Part shown: piece by piece, positions 39,162 to 47,222 of the stretch
Layout: every line of letters starts with the position of its first letter
Numbering within the stretch: the stretch's first letter is position 1
Source of the DNA: Streptomyces rubrogriseus
GTDB lineage: Bacteria; Actinomycetota; Actinomycetes; Streptomycetales; Streptomycetaceae
Length of the DNA stretch: 64,000 nucleotides
Assembly (NCBI RefSeq): GCF_027947575.1
Contig: NZ_CP116256.1
Location: 248,001 to 312,000 of the forward strand
Direction: 5' to 3'
Program-made: the position numbers and the translations under genes
Notes under the pieces: model-generated
What the model saw: only the letters and a program-made list of their open reading frames with translations
Database searches by the model: none
What the model was told of the DNA's origin: nothing

Positions 39162-40185
39162 ACTGTTTCCTGCTTCCGAAATTGAGGCAGTTGATGATGG
39201 AGTTCTCGACCGTGTCCCTCAGGGCGTGGTCGGTGTAATAGGCGGTGTGCGGGCTGATGAGTACGTTCGGCATCTTTTGCAGCCGTGAGAGCCACGTGCT
39301 TTCGATGGTTCTGTTTCTGCAGTCGGCGTAGAAGATTCCTTCCTCGCCCTCGACGACATCCAGCGCCGCGCCACTCAATTTGCCGCTCTCCAACGCCGGT
39401 ACCAGTGCCTCGGTGTCGATGAGCGGGCCGCGTCCGGTATTGATGACGAACGCGCCCTTTTTCATCCGTCGGATACGTCTTTGATCGAGAAGGTGATGCG
39501 TGTCCGGGGTCAGCGGTACGTGAAGCGAAACGATGTCGCTCGACCGCAGCAACTCGTCGAGCGAGACGTAATCTGCCGCGATGGTGGGCCGATTTCCGTG
39601 GGCCAGCACGCGGGAGCCAAAACCCCGCAGCCTGTCCACGACCGCCGCACCGATACGCCCCGTCCCGATCACCCCGACGGTCAGGTCGCGCAGCTCCTTA
39701 CCGCGTATCTCGTTCAGCCGGTAGTCGTGCAGCTCCACGCGGCGAACGGTGGATTTCGCGTTGCGCACCGCCATCAGCATGAGCATCAGGGTGTAGTCGG
39801 CCACGCTGGCGGGGGAGTAGGCGACGTTCTCGACGGATATCCCCAGGCCGGCCGCGTATGCCACATCGATGTGGTTGTAACCGATACTCCGGGTGGATAT
39901 GTACGTCACGCCGGCTCGGTGGAGTGCACGGAGAGTGGCAGGCGTGACCGGGGCCTTGTGGTCAATGCTGATGCATTGATGTCCGGCCGCCAGCTCGGCG
40001 TTCTCTTCGCATACGGCGGCCTCCGTGAGATTTGCATCGACGCCGAAACGGGGCGCCGTGCGGCGGAACAATGCGGCCTCGTCCAGTCCGCAGCCGTAAA
40101 TCGTGATTTCCGTTACCGGAAGGGGCGATGACGGGGGAGGGGTCGAGGAGGGCGAAGAGGCCGAGGAGGACGAAGAGAAGGTCAT
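39154..40185 (-). CDS. vanH: D-lactate dehydrogenase VanH
   Basis: Reduces pyruvate to D-lactate with NADH/NADPH for VanA. It is 343 aa. A Ser/Pro-rich N-terminus (residues 2-24) precedes the catalytic domain. The Rossmann motif is VGVIGTGRIGAAVVDRL (about 160-176), and the D-2-hydroxyacid dehydrogenase catalytic elements are NTGRGPLIDTEAL (Arg), DVVEGEEGIFY (Glu) and LISPHTAYYTDHAL (His). It starts the vanHAX operon; a VanR box ends 23 bp upstream of ATG 40185. The base composition is somewhat lower in GC than neighbouring genes, perhaps reflecting transfer. Confidence 0.97.
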   Translation of the reverse strand: MTFSSSSSASSPSSTPPPSSPLPVTEITIYGCGLDEAALFRRTAPRFGVDANLTEAAVCEENAELAAGHQCISIDHKAPVTPATLRALHRAGVTYISTRSIGYNHIDVAYAAGLGISVENVAYSPASVADYTLMLMLMAVRNAKSTVRRVELHDYRLNEIRGKELRDLTVGVIGTGRIGAAVVDRLRGFGSRVLAHGNRPTIAADYVSLDELLRSSDIVSLHVPLTPDTHHLLDQRRIRRMKKGAFVINTGRGPLIDTEALVPALESGKLSGAALDVVEGEEGIFYADCRNRTIESTWLSRLQKMPNVLISPHTAYYTDHALRDTVENSIINCLNFGSRKQYG

Positions 40186-40207
40186 GCCTCTATTCAAGGC
40201 GTCTCGG

Positions 40208-40250
40208 TGTTGCCGTCCCGTATGCGCTTTTCGATATCCTGACGATATAT
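40208..40250. promoter_or_regulatory. VanR box upstream of vanH
   Basis: A 43-bp element shared with two other sites in the cluster. Its core CGTATGCGCTTTTCGATA continues through TCCTGACGATATAT, with two CGATAT direct repeats 11 bp apart, as expected for an OmpR-type regulator dimer. It begins 23 bp from the vanH start codon. Confidence 0.88.
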
Positions 40251-40282
40251 TACCTACCAGTAATGTCGGGTGGGGGGGCGGC

Positions 40283-41476
40283 TCATCGACCACGTCGCTT
40301 CATATAGAGGTCGAAGGTCCGGTACACCAACGGCCGCAGCGGCAGGTCCCACTCGCCCACGTACCGCACGGCCCGACCCCCGGTGCCGACCTTGAACTTG
40401 ATCAGTCCGACGTGCGGATCGTCCGCGTCGAGGGTCGGAGTGATGCCGCGCAGGTCGTAGACGTCGCAGTCGGCGGCGAACGCGTCGCGGATCATCGCCC
40501 ACTGGCAGGCGTTGGAGCCACGCACCTCACGCTTCCCGGTGGACGAGGCGCCGTAGGCGTACACGGCCCGGGTGCCGACCCGGACCATGACGGTGGCGGC
40601 GACCAGGTCGCCGTGGTGGCGGGCCAGGTAGAGCTTGATCCGCTCGGGGTCCTCGGCACCGAGCACGGTGAACATGGTCGCGAAGTAGCTCAGCGGCCGG
40701 GGGGTGAAGCGGTCCCGGTCGGCGGTGTGGACGTAGAGGTCGTGGAACGCCTTCACGTCGTCCGCGACCGCCGCCTCCCCGACCGCGGCATACCCAGGCG
40801 TGGCGTTACCGAGCGTGACCTCGACGCCCTCCTTGGCTGCCTTCCGTATGTTGCGCCGCCAGAGCTGGTTCATGCCCTTGAGCAGGTCGTCCTCAGTTCT
40901 TCCGGCCAGTGGCACCTCGTACTTGAACTGCGGATGCCCGACCCCGAAGCCGTCTTCCGGGCTCTGCGGCAGCCAGCCGGCGTCCCTGAGCCGACCGGTC
41001 ACGTGGGCGCCGACCGGATCCGTCCACCGAGTGGGCAGTCCGGTGAGTCGCCGCGTGCCCGGATCGGCGATGCCCACCTTGATCTCGTCCGCGCTCCACA
41101 CGTCCGTGCACACCGGCGGACCGACCCGTATCGCGAACGCACCACGCGCCTTGAGATACGCGGCCAGCGGATCGAGCCACGCGTCGATGTCACCGGTCCA
41201 GTCGATGACCGGCCCCTCGGGCAGATAGGCCAGCGTGAAGCGCTCGAGCCGTGGCACCGGCCGGTGCAGGACGAGCCCGGCACCGACCAGCCGCCCGCCG
41301 TCGAACCAGCCCAGGGACTCGCTGCGCCACTCGGTCTTGACACGCCCCCAGGCGGGGGTCTGCAGGAAGCTGACCGTGCGCTGCGCCCGCACGAACGCCA
41401 GGTGCTCTGCTGCGCTGATCGGCCGGACGGTCGGCCGCGCCGGGGCCGCTGTTCGTACTGGTTCGCTGTAGGCCAT
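40283..41476 (-). CDS. vanK: FemX-like peptidyltransferase VanK
   Basis: A FemAB/FmhB-type aminoacyl-tRNA:peptidoglycan transferase that adds the cross-bridge glycine to precursors ending in D-Lac, which the housekeeping FemX cannot use. It is 397 aa. The two GNAT-like domains carry TPAWGRVKTEWRSESLGWFDGG and LLKGMNQLWRRNIRKAAKEGVEV (the family's W-R-R-N-I-R-K-A helix), then YLARHHGDLVAATVMVRVGTRAVYAYGASSTGKREVRGSNACQW. ATG 41476 (an in-frame TTG four codons upstream is less likely). A VanR box precedes it with the same 23-bp spacing as vanH. Confidence 0.96.
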   Translation of the reverse strand: MAYSEPVRTAAPARPTVRPISAAEHLAFVRAQRTVSFLQTPAWGRVKTEWRSESLGWFDGGRLVGAGLVLHRPVPRLERFTLAYLPEGPVIDWTGDIDAWLDPLAAYLKARGAFAIRVGPPVCTDVWSADEIKVGIADPGTRRLTGLPTRWTDPVGAHVTGRLRDAGWLPQSPEDGFGVGHPQFKYEVPLAGRTEDDLLKGMNQLWRRNIRKAAKEGVEVTLGNATPGYAAVGEAAVADDVKAFHDLYVHTADRDRFTPRPLSYFATMFTVLGAEDPERIKLYLARHHGDLVAATVMVRVGTRAVYAYGASSTGKREVRGSNACQWAMIRDAFAADCDVYDLRGITPTLDADDPHVGLIKFKVGTGGRAVRYVGEWDLPLRPLVYRTFDLYMKRRGR

Positions 41477-41498
41477 GGCCCCAGTCAAGGCGGCGGGG

Positions 41499-41541
41499 TG
41501 TTGTCGACGCGTATGCGGTTTTCGATACGCCGACGATATGT
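41499..41541. promoter_or_regulatory. VanR box upstream of vanK
   Basis: Second copy of the 43-bp element; core CGTATGCGGTTTTCGATA then CGCCGACGATATGT. It begins 23 bp from the vanK ATG. The short leader (CCAGTCAAGGCGGCGG read on the plus strand) is almost the same as the vanJ leader. Confidence 0.9.
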
Positions 41542-41671
41542 TCCCGGCCGGGCTGGGGGCTGGGGCTGGGGCTGGGCCGGGACGGACCGAACCGACCCCG
41601 CCCCCTGCCCCGTCAGACGATGCTCACAATCGGGCCGACCAAGTCGACCAGGCCAACGAGGCTCACCAGGC

Positions 41672-42760
41672 TCACCAGCTGACCCCGGCCGCCACGGGCA
41701 GATGGTCGCTGCCGGTGGCGGGGAGCGTCCATGAACCCGTCGGCTCCACGCCGCGGACCAGGATCTGGTCGATCCGCGCCACCGGGAACTTCGCCGGCCA
41801 GCTGAAGCCGAACCCGTCCCCGGCCGTTTCCTGCACCGAGTGCAGCTGCGAGGTGATGCCCGTCAACGCGCGGTCGTCCACAGTGCCGTTCAGGTCGCCG
41901 AGCAGCGCGACCCGCTCACTGCGGTCGGCGGCGAGGGCCGCGCCGAGCGCCCGCGCGTTCCGGTCGCGGGAGTCCGTCCAGAATCCCGACCGGGGATTGA
42001 GCCGTACAGAGCCCAGGTGGGCCACGTACACCACCAGTGGGCCCTTGTCCGTGGCCACCGTGGTGCGCAGCGCGCGATTGCCGGCCATCGTGACGTCGGC
42101 CGGTTTGGTCTCCGCCAACGGCCCGTAGTCCGTCGCGATGTCGACCGGCCGGGTGCCCGACAACGGCAGCTTGCTCCACACCCCGACCGTGCCCTGCACC
42201 GTGTGGTAGGGATACTCCCTGGCCAGCCCCTTCTCGTACACCTCCCGGTCCTGGGCGGTGATCTCCTCCAGCGCCAGTACGTCCACTCCGGAGGCGGCCA
42301 GGTCGCGGGCGGTGCCGGCCGGGTCCGGGTTCTCGGCGCCAACGTTGTGGGAGGCCATGGTGAGGTCGCCGCCCGAGCCGGACTTGTCGCCGAGCAGTCC
42401 GCCGAAGAGGCTCAGCCACACCGTGACCGGCAGCACCAGCGCGGTCACCGCGGCGGGGGAGCGGCGCCACAGCGCTCCGGTGGCCAGCACGGGGAGGAAC
42501 AGGCCGAACCACGGCAGGAAGGTTTCGACCAGGCTGCCGACGGACCCGAACCGGTTCGGAATCTCCGCGTGCAGCATCATCACGAGGCCCAGCAGCAGCG
42601 CCGACACCGTGAGTACCGGCGCACGCCTCCAGAGCTCCGGCCGGGCGGCGCTGCGGAGCGCTGTCCGGGAAAGCCGTCTCCGTGCCGGTGCCGGTACCGC
42701 TGCGGTCGGCGGCAGTGGGACTGCTGGTGCTGGCGGCGGCGGTGGTGAGGTCTGACGCAT
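41672..42760 (-). CDS. vanJ: Teicoplanin-resistance membrane protein VanJ
   Basis: A 362-aa membrane protein. The Pro-rich N-terminus is followed by three membrane segments (APVLTVSALLLGLVMMLHA, VETFLPWFGLFLPVLATGAL, AAVTALVLPVTVWLSLFGGLLG, about 45-122), then an extracytoplasmic endonuclease/exonuclease/phosphatase-fold domain: TMASHNVGAENPDP, DVLALEEITAQD, VALLGDLNGTVDD, and ATGSDHLPVAAG (the D-H pair of the active site). VanJ of S. coelicolor is described as giving teicoplanin resistance independently of vanHAX, perhaps by acting on undecaprenyl-linked intermediates. ATG 42760; a VanR box begins 23 bp upstream. Confidence 0.95.
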   Translation of the reverse strand: MRQTSPPPPPAPAVPLPPTAAVPAPARRRLSRTALRSAARPELWRRAPVLTVSALLLGLVMMLHAEIPNRFGSVGSLVETFLPWFGLFLPVLATGALWRRSPAAVTALVLPVTVWLSLFGGLLGDKSGSGGDLTMASHNVGAENPDPAGTARDLAASGVDVLALEEITAQDREVYEKGLAREYPYHTVQGTVGVWSKLPLSGTRPVDIATDYGPLAETKPADVTMAGNRALRTTVATDKGPLVVYVAHLGSVRLNPRSGFWTDSRDRNARALGAALAADRSERVALLGDLNGTVDDRALTGITSQLHSVQETAGDGFGFSWPAKFPVARIDQILVRGVEPTGSWTLPATGSDHLPVAAGVSW

Positions 42761-42782
42761 GCGCCCAGTCAACGCGGCGGCG

Positions 42783-42825
42783 TGTTGCCGGCACGTATGC
42801 GGTTTTCGATATGCCGACGATATGT
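42783..42825. promoter_or_regulatory. VanR box shared by vanJ and vanR
   Basis: Third copy of the element; core CGTATGCGGTTTTCGATA then TGCCGACGATATGT. It lies between divergent vanJ and vanR, 23 bp from each start codon. It would let VanR-P activate vanJ and autoregulate vanRS. Confidence 0.92.
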
Positions 42826-42847
42826 GGCGACTCGTAACCTCGAAACC

Positions 42848-43543
42848 ATGCGTGTGCTGATTGTCGAGGACGAGCCCTACCTGGCGGAGGCGATCCGCGA
42901 CGGCCTGCGCCTGGAGGCCATCGCGGCCGACATCGCGGGCGACGGCGACACAGCGCTGGAGCTGCTGAGCGTCAACGCCTACGACATCGCCGTCCTCGAC
43001 CGCGACATCCCGGGCCCGTCCGGTGACGAGATCGCCGAACGCATCGTCGCCTCCGGCAGCGGCATGCCGATCCTCATGCTCACCGCGGCCGACCGCCTCG
43101 ACGACAAGGCGTCCGGCTTCGGACTCGGCGCCGACGACTACCTGACCAAGCCGTTCGAACTGCAGGAGCTCGCGCTCAGGCTCCGGGCACTCGACCGCAG
43201 GCGGGCCCACAGCAGGCCTCCGGTGCGGGAGATCGCCGGCCTGCGCCTGGACCCGTTCCGCAGGGAGGTCTACCGGGGCGGCCGCTACGTCGCGTTGACC
43301 AGAAAGCAGTTCGCCGTGCTCGAAGTCCTGGTCGCTGCCGACGGAGGCGTCGTCAGCGCAGAGGAACTTCTGGAACGCGCGTGGGACGAGAACGCCGACC
43401 CGTTCACCAACGCCGTCCGCATCACCGTCTCGGCCCTGCGCAAGCGACTGGGCGAACCGGGGATCATCGCCACCGTGCCGGGCGTCGGCTACCGCATCGA
43501 CACGGCACCCGTCACCGAGCAGGCGGGCGGCGACAGTGGATAG
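42848..43543 (+). CDS. vanR: Response regulator VanR
   Basis: OmpR-family response regulator of 231 aa. Receiver: MRVLIVEDEPYLAEAIRDGL (acidic pair E8-D9), phosphorylated D51 in AVLDRDIPGPSGDE, LTAADRLDDK with the conserved Thr, and K in YLTKPF. The C-terminal DNA-binding domain includes VALTRKQFAVLEVLVAADGGVVSAEELLERAWDEN and TVSALRKRLGEPGIIATVPGVGYR. It activates vanH, vanK, vanJ and its own operon through the three boxes. vanS overlaps its 3' end by 8 bp. Confidence 0.98.
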   Translation: MRVLIVEDEPYLAEAIRDGLRLEAIAADIAGDGDTALELLSVNAYDIAVLDRDIPGPSGDEIAERIVASGSGMPILMLTAADRLDDKASGFGLGADDYLTKPFELQELALRLRALDRRRAHSRPPVREIAGLRLDPFRREVYRGGRYVALTRKQFAVLEVLVAADGGVVSAEELLERAWDENADPFTNAVRITVSALRKRLGEPGIIATVPGVGYRIDTAPVTEQAGGDSG

Positions 43544-44630
43544 GAGACCCGGCCTGAGCGTCCGACTGAAGCTCACCCTCAGCTACGCGGGATTCCTCAT
43601 GCTCGCCGGTGCTCTGCTGCTCGCAGCCGTGGGGGTGTTCCTCGTACGACAGGGGTGGTTGATCACCAATGAATGGGGGTCGGTGCGAGCGACTCCCGGC
43701 ACGATCTTCCTCCGCAGTTTCGCGCCCACGGCAGCCTGGGTCATGGCGTTCCTCCTGGTGTTCGGCCTCGTGGGCGGATGGTTCCTCGCCGGACGCATGC
43801 TCGCCCCGCTGGACCGCATCACGGAGGCCACCCGCACGGCAGCGACCGGCTCCCTCGCCCACCGCATCCGGCTGCCGGGCCGCAGGGACGAGTACCGCGA
43901 ACTGGCCGACGCCTTCGACGAGATGCTCGCCCGCCTCGAAGCCCACGTGGCCGAACAGCGGCGCTTCGCGGCCAACGCCTCGCACGAGCTGCGCACCCCG
44001 CTGGCCGTCTCGAAGGCCATCCTCGACGTGGCCCGCACCGACCCGCACCAGGATCCCGGCGAGATCATCGACCGCCTCCACGCCGTGAACACCAGGGCGA
44101 TCGACCTCACCGAGGCCCTGCTCCTGCTCAGCCGCGCCGGCCAGCGCTCCTTCACCCGGGAGCAGGTCGACCTGTCCCTCCTCGCCGAGGAAGCCACCGA
44201 GACCCTGCTCCCCTTCGCCGAGAAGCACGGTGTCACCCTCGAAACCAGCGGCCACGTAACCCTGGCCCTCGGATCACCGGCCCTCCTCCTCCAACTGACC
44301 ACGAACCTCGTCCACAACGCGATCGTTCACAACCTCCCCGGCCGGGGCAGGGTCTGGATCCACACCGCCCCCGGCCCCCGAACCACGCGGCTCGTCGTCG
44401 AGAACACCGGCGACCTGATCAGCCCCGACCAGGCCTCGACCCTCACCGAACCCTTCCAGCGCGGTACCGAACGCGTACACACCGACCATCCCGGCGTCGG
44501 CCTGGGCCTGGCCATCGTCAACACCATCACCCAGGCCCATGACGGCACCCTCACCCTCACCCCACGCCACAGCGGGGGCCTCCGCGTCACGGTGGAGCTG
44601 CCCGAGGCCGCCCCGTACACCGGCAGATGA
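43536..44630 (+). CDS. vanS: Vancomycin-sensing histidine kinase VanS
   Basis: A 364-aa membrane kinase/phosphatase for VanR. Two transmembrane helices (about 14-36 and 64-87) enclose a short external loop of about 27 aa (RQGWLITNEWGSVRATPGTI) that is the presumed drug-sensing region. The HAMP-like segment (GRMLAPLDRITEATRTAATGSLAHRI) leads to the H-box with H150 in ANASHELRTPLAVSK, and the ATPase domain has the N-box LTTNLVHNAIVHN, G1 around VVENTGD and G2 around HPGVGLGLAIVNTI. GTG 43536 overlaps vanR. No separate sensor lipoprotein or accessory vanY/vanW gene follows. Confidence 0.97.
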   Translation: MDRRPGLSVRLKLTLSYAGFLMLAGALLLAAVGVFLVRQGWLITNEWGSVRATPGTIFLRSFAPTAAWVMAFLLVFGLVGGWFLAGRMLAPLDRITEATRTAATGSLAHRIRLPGRRDEYRELADAFDEMLARLEAHVAEQRRFAANASHELRTPLAVSKAILDVARTDPHQDPGEIIDRLHAVNTRAIDLTEALLLLSRAGQRSFTREQVDLSLLAEEATETLLPFAEKHGVTLETSGHVTLALGSPALLLQLTTNLVHNAIVHNLPGRGRVWIHTAPGPRTTRLVVENTGDLISPDQASTLTEPFQRGTERVHTDHPGVGLGLAIVNTITQAHDGTLTLTPRHSGGLRVTVELPEAAPYTGR

Positions 44631-44644
44631 GCGCCAAGGCCCGC

Positions 44645-44689
44645 CCACCGCTGGTGAGCACCGCGTCCCGCACAGCGGCTCAGCGGTGG
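44645..44689. terminator. Inverted repeat between vanS and the esterase gene
   Basis: CCACCGCTG (44645-44653) is matched by CAGCGGTGG (44681-44689) around a 27-nt loop, in the short gap between convergent genes and overlapping the esterase stop codon. No T-run follows. Confidence 0.45.
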
Positions 44690-46047
44690 CTCTGACCGTC
44701 CTCGACGCTTGTGAACGCCCGGAGGCGGGCCGCCTCGACGCGGTGCAGGTGGATGACTATGTCGTAGGAGCGGCCCAGGGCGGTCTCCGGATCCTGGTCG
44801 GACCAGTACAGGCCGTAGGAACGGGTGGGGCGGGCGGTGTCGAGCCAGGCCCGGGCCGCGGGCGGGGCGGTGCGCAGGTCCAGGGCGAAGTCGCGGTGGC
44901 GGACCTGGTCCAGGGTGTGCTCGTTGTGCCCGGCCGGAGCGGGGTCCACGGCGTACTTCTGCGGCTGCTGTGCGGTGAAGTCGGGCAGGGCGTTGAGGCT
45001 GCCCTCGTTGAAGGTCAGGCCGACGCTCACGTACTTCCCGCCGAGCTTCCTGCGCAGGAACGCGCCGACCGGTTCGGGAAACTCCTGCGGGTTGTCGCTG
45101 GTGTAGGCGACGTGACCGTTGTTGGAGGCGAGCAGGATCCTGCCGTTCGTGTGGGCCAGCCACCAGGCGGTGTTGTCGGCCATGACCTGGTCCCGGTAGC
45201 GCATCCGCTCCGGGAACTCCTCGTCGGGAAAGGCATACCCGGTGAAGCTCTGGGCGACGGCGGTGGCGTTCTGGACGGCCCAGTCGTAGGCCCGGCCCGC
45301 GGAGCCCCGTGGCCGCCCCGACGCGCGCAGGACGGTGAGGGCCCGCTCCGCACGGTCGGCCTCGGTCCGGCGGGACGCCGGATTCTTGCCCAGCTGCTGC
45401 CCCATCCAGGTACCGGCCGACGCGTCCCGGGCAGGCCGTAGCCCGCCGTACAGGGCGGCAATCCGCCCGGCGACACCGGGCCGGTGCGCGGTGACGTACG
45501 AGGTGACCTGGTCGAAGGCTTCGGGCCCGGGATAGCCGAGGTCGTTGCCGACGAAACGGAGCGACGGCCGGCCGGGGTGGCTGACGTTGTAGTGCCGCAT
45601 CCACCGGATGAGATCCAGGTACTCGTCGGTGTTCCAGAAGACGTACTGGCCCTGGAACTCCTCACGCATGATCTGTTCCGGGTCACCGAGACCGCGGGTC
45701 ACGTAGGTGTCCAGACGCGACCCGGCGCTCCAACTCGCCTCCAGGACGAACGTGGTGAAGCCCCGCGTGGCCAGCCTCTTGAAGAGGCGCGCCTTGAGCG
45801 CGAAGAACTCGTGGCCGCTGTGGCTCGCCTCGCCCAGGGCCACCACCCGCGCGTCGCCGAGCATCCGCACGACGCCGTCCAGATCGCCCAGGGGCACGGC
45901 GCGCCGCTGCAGCGCGTCGACCACTGGGTCCGGCTTCCCGGCGGCGGCCCCGGCGGAGGCGGTGCTCGCGGAGGCGGTGCCGACGGGCAGGAGGGTTCCT
46001 GCGGTGAGTGCGGCGGCGGTGAGCGCGAGCAGACGACGGCGGTTCAT
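44680..46047 (-). CDS. Secreted erythromycin-esterase-family protein
   Basis: A 455-aa protein of the Ere family, whose characterised members (EreA/EreB) open the macrolide lactone. A signal peptide is seen (NRRRLLALTAAALTAGTLLPVGTASA, 2-27), so it is exported, unlike EreB. The catalytic motif VVALGEASHSGHEFF (about 74-88) has the E and H of the family's GE-x-x-H; later SNNGHVAYTSD and the R/E region LRFVGNDL are conserved. Many Ere-family members act on other esters, so macrolide hydrolysis is not assured. GGGAG precedes ATG 46047. A TetR gene diverges from it and probably regulates it. It lies right beside vanS, in a resistance neighbourhood. Confidence 0.9.
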   Translation of the reverse strand: MNRRRLLALTAAALTAGTLLPVGTASASTASAGAAAGKPDPVVDALQRRAVPLGDLDGVVRMLGDARVVALGEASHSGHEFFALKARLFKRLATRGFTTFVLEASWSAGSRLDTYVTRGLGDPEQIMREEFQGQYVFWNTDEYLDLIRWMRHYNVSHPGRPSLRFVGNDLGYPGPEAFDQVTSYVTAHRPGVAGRIAALYGGLRPARDASAGTWMGQQLGKNPASRRTEADRAERALTVLRASGRPRGSAGRAYDWAVQNATAVAQSFTGYAFPDEEFPERMRYRDQVMADNTAWWLAHTNGRILLASNNGHVAYTSDNPQEFPEPVGAFLRRKLGGKYVSVGLTFNEGSLNALPDFTAQQPQKYAVDPAPAGHNEHTLDQVRHRDFALDLRTAPPAARAWLDTARPTRSYGLYWSDQDPETALGRSYDIVIHLHRVEAARLRAFTSVEDGQSHR

Positions 46048-46108
46048 GGCAACTCCCGGAGGTCCCGAAGGCATTGGTCGATGCGAACGGGACGACCATA
46101 GCCAGCCT

Positions 46109-46124
46109 TTGCGCGGACGCGCAA
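46109..46124. promoter_or_regulatory. Inverted repeat between esterase and TetR genes
   Basis: TTGCGCG-GA-CGCGCAA, a perfect 7-bp inverted repeat, followed by TACACTTGTATAGATC, which could include a -10 element. It lies 63 bp before the TetR start and 62 bp before the esterase start. A TetR dimer could bind here and control both. Confidence 0.6.
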
Positions 46125-46186
46125 TACACTTGTATAGATCGCATGCCTAAGGCGTACGCGCCAGCCCTCCGGTAGCCTGCCCTGCC

Positions 46187-46774
46187 ATGGGAAACCGCGA
46201 AGATCTGCTCTCCGGAGCCCGGCGCTGCCTGGAGGAAAAGGGCTGGGCGCGGATCACCGTGCGCGACATCGCCGCCGCCTCGGGCGTGAGCATGGCCGCG
46301 ATCGGCTACCACTTCGGCTCCCGCGAGGCACTGCTCACCTCGGCCCTCATCGAGGCGATCGACGAATGGGGCACCCGGCTCGGCCGGACCCTGTCCGCGT
46401 ACGGCACCGAAGGCGCGAGCGCAGCCGAGCATTACGAGGCCCTGTGGGCAGCGGTCATCCGGTCGTTCACCGAGGACCGCACGCTCTGGCTCGCCACACT
46501 CGAAGCCCTCGTGCAGGCCGAACACTCCGACGACCTGCGCCGCTACCTCGCCACCGGCCAGGCCCAGGGCCGCCGAGGTCTCGCCGCCCTCCTGCGCGGC
46601 ACCCCCGAGGACGACATCGACGACGCGACCGCTCGCACCCTCGGCTCGACCCAACTGGCCCTCTTCACCGGCCTGATGGCCCAATGGCTCACCGACCCCG
46701 ATCAGGCCCCCCGAGCCCCCGAGGTCGTCTCCGGCCTACGAGCCCTCACGCGCCTCGTCCACTCGGAGGCCTAA
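46187..46774 (+). CDS. TetR-family transcriptional regulator
   Basis: A 195-aa regulator. The TetR HTH is in the first 50 residues: LLSGARRCLEEKGWARITVRDIAAASGVSMAAIGYHFGSREALLTSAL. The C-terminal ligand domain is helical with the closing region STQLALFTGLMAQWLTDPDQAP, resembling TetR_C_6-type proteins. ATG 46187. It is divergent from the erythromycin-esterase-family gene with a short inverted repeat between, so it probably represses that gene. The inducing compound is unknown. Confidence 0.93.
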   Translation: MGNREDLLSGARRCLEEKGWARITVRDIAAASGVSMAAIGYHFGSREALLTSALIEAIDEWGTRLGRTLSAYGTEGASAAEHYEALWAAVIRSFTEDRTLWLATLEALVQAEHSDDLRRYLATGQAQGRRGLAALLRGTPEDDIDDATARTLGSTQLALFTGLMAQWLTDPDQAPRAPEVVSGLRALTRLVHSEA

Positions 46775-47030
46775 CGGCCCGACGTGCACGCGCGAAGCTG
46801 CCGCCCAGGAACGCGGCCGCGCTTCGGAATGCTTCCTCTACGACGGCGCGTGCGGCATCAATCGCCTCCATGTGCCAACTATCAGCACGGCTTCGTGTAC
46901 GTGTCACACAGCGGGAAGGAGACCGCGCGGCAGCGGGGGACTCTCTGCCAGGAAGGCACGTTCAACGGAGGGCAGCTGGTCTGTCGCGGGACAAGGCACG
47001 TGCAGAGTGTCCCCTGCCCCCGGAACCACT
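46775..47030. other. No gene identified, between TetR and tRNA-Pro
   Basis: A 256-bp stretch with a slightly lower GC level and short open frames only. One plus-strand frame (about 46870-47060) encodes CANYQHGFVYVSHSGKE and similar, without a ribosome-binding site or family. I see no integrase fragment or direct repeat of the tRNA 3' end. Confidence 0.5.
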
Positions 47031-47065
47031 CAGGGGCCCGACCCGCTAAGCGGATCAGGCCCCTG
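47031..47065 (-). terminator. Terminator of tRNA-Pro
   Basis: CAGGGGCC (47031-47038) pairs with GGCCCCTG (47058-47065), enclosing a second hairpin CCGC-TAA-GCGG (47043-47053). It lies 17 nt beyond the 3' end of the minus-strand tRNA gene. Confidence 0.75.
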
Positions 47066-47081
47066 ACCTGGTACTTCACTG

Positions 47082-47155
<74 letters not shown>

Positions 47156-47222
47156 ATCGTCGCTGCTCGTCGCGGCGACGTCGTTTACTTTAGCCCACCG
47201 GTGGCCGGAGACGAAATCCGGT

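Noticed and set aside
37498..44630. Recently acquired mobile resistance island
   Set aside because: Base composition is slightly lower in vanH but no transposase, inverted terminal repeat or integration site surrounds the van genes; the cluster is a known chromosomal feature of S. coelicolor.
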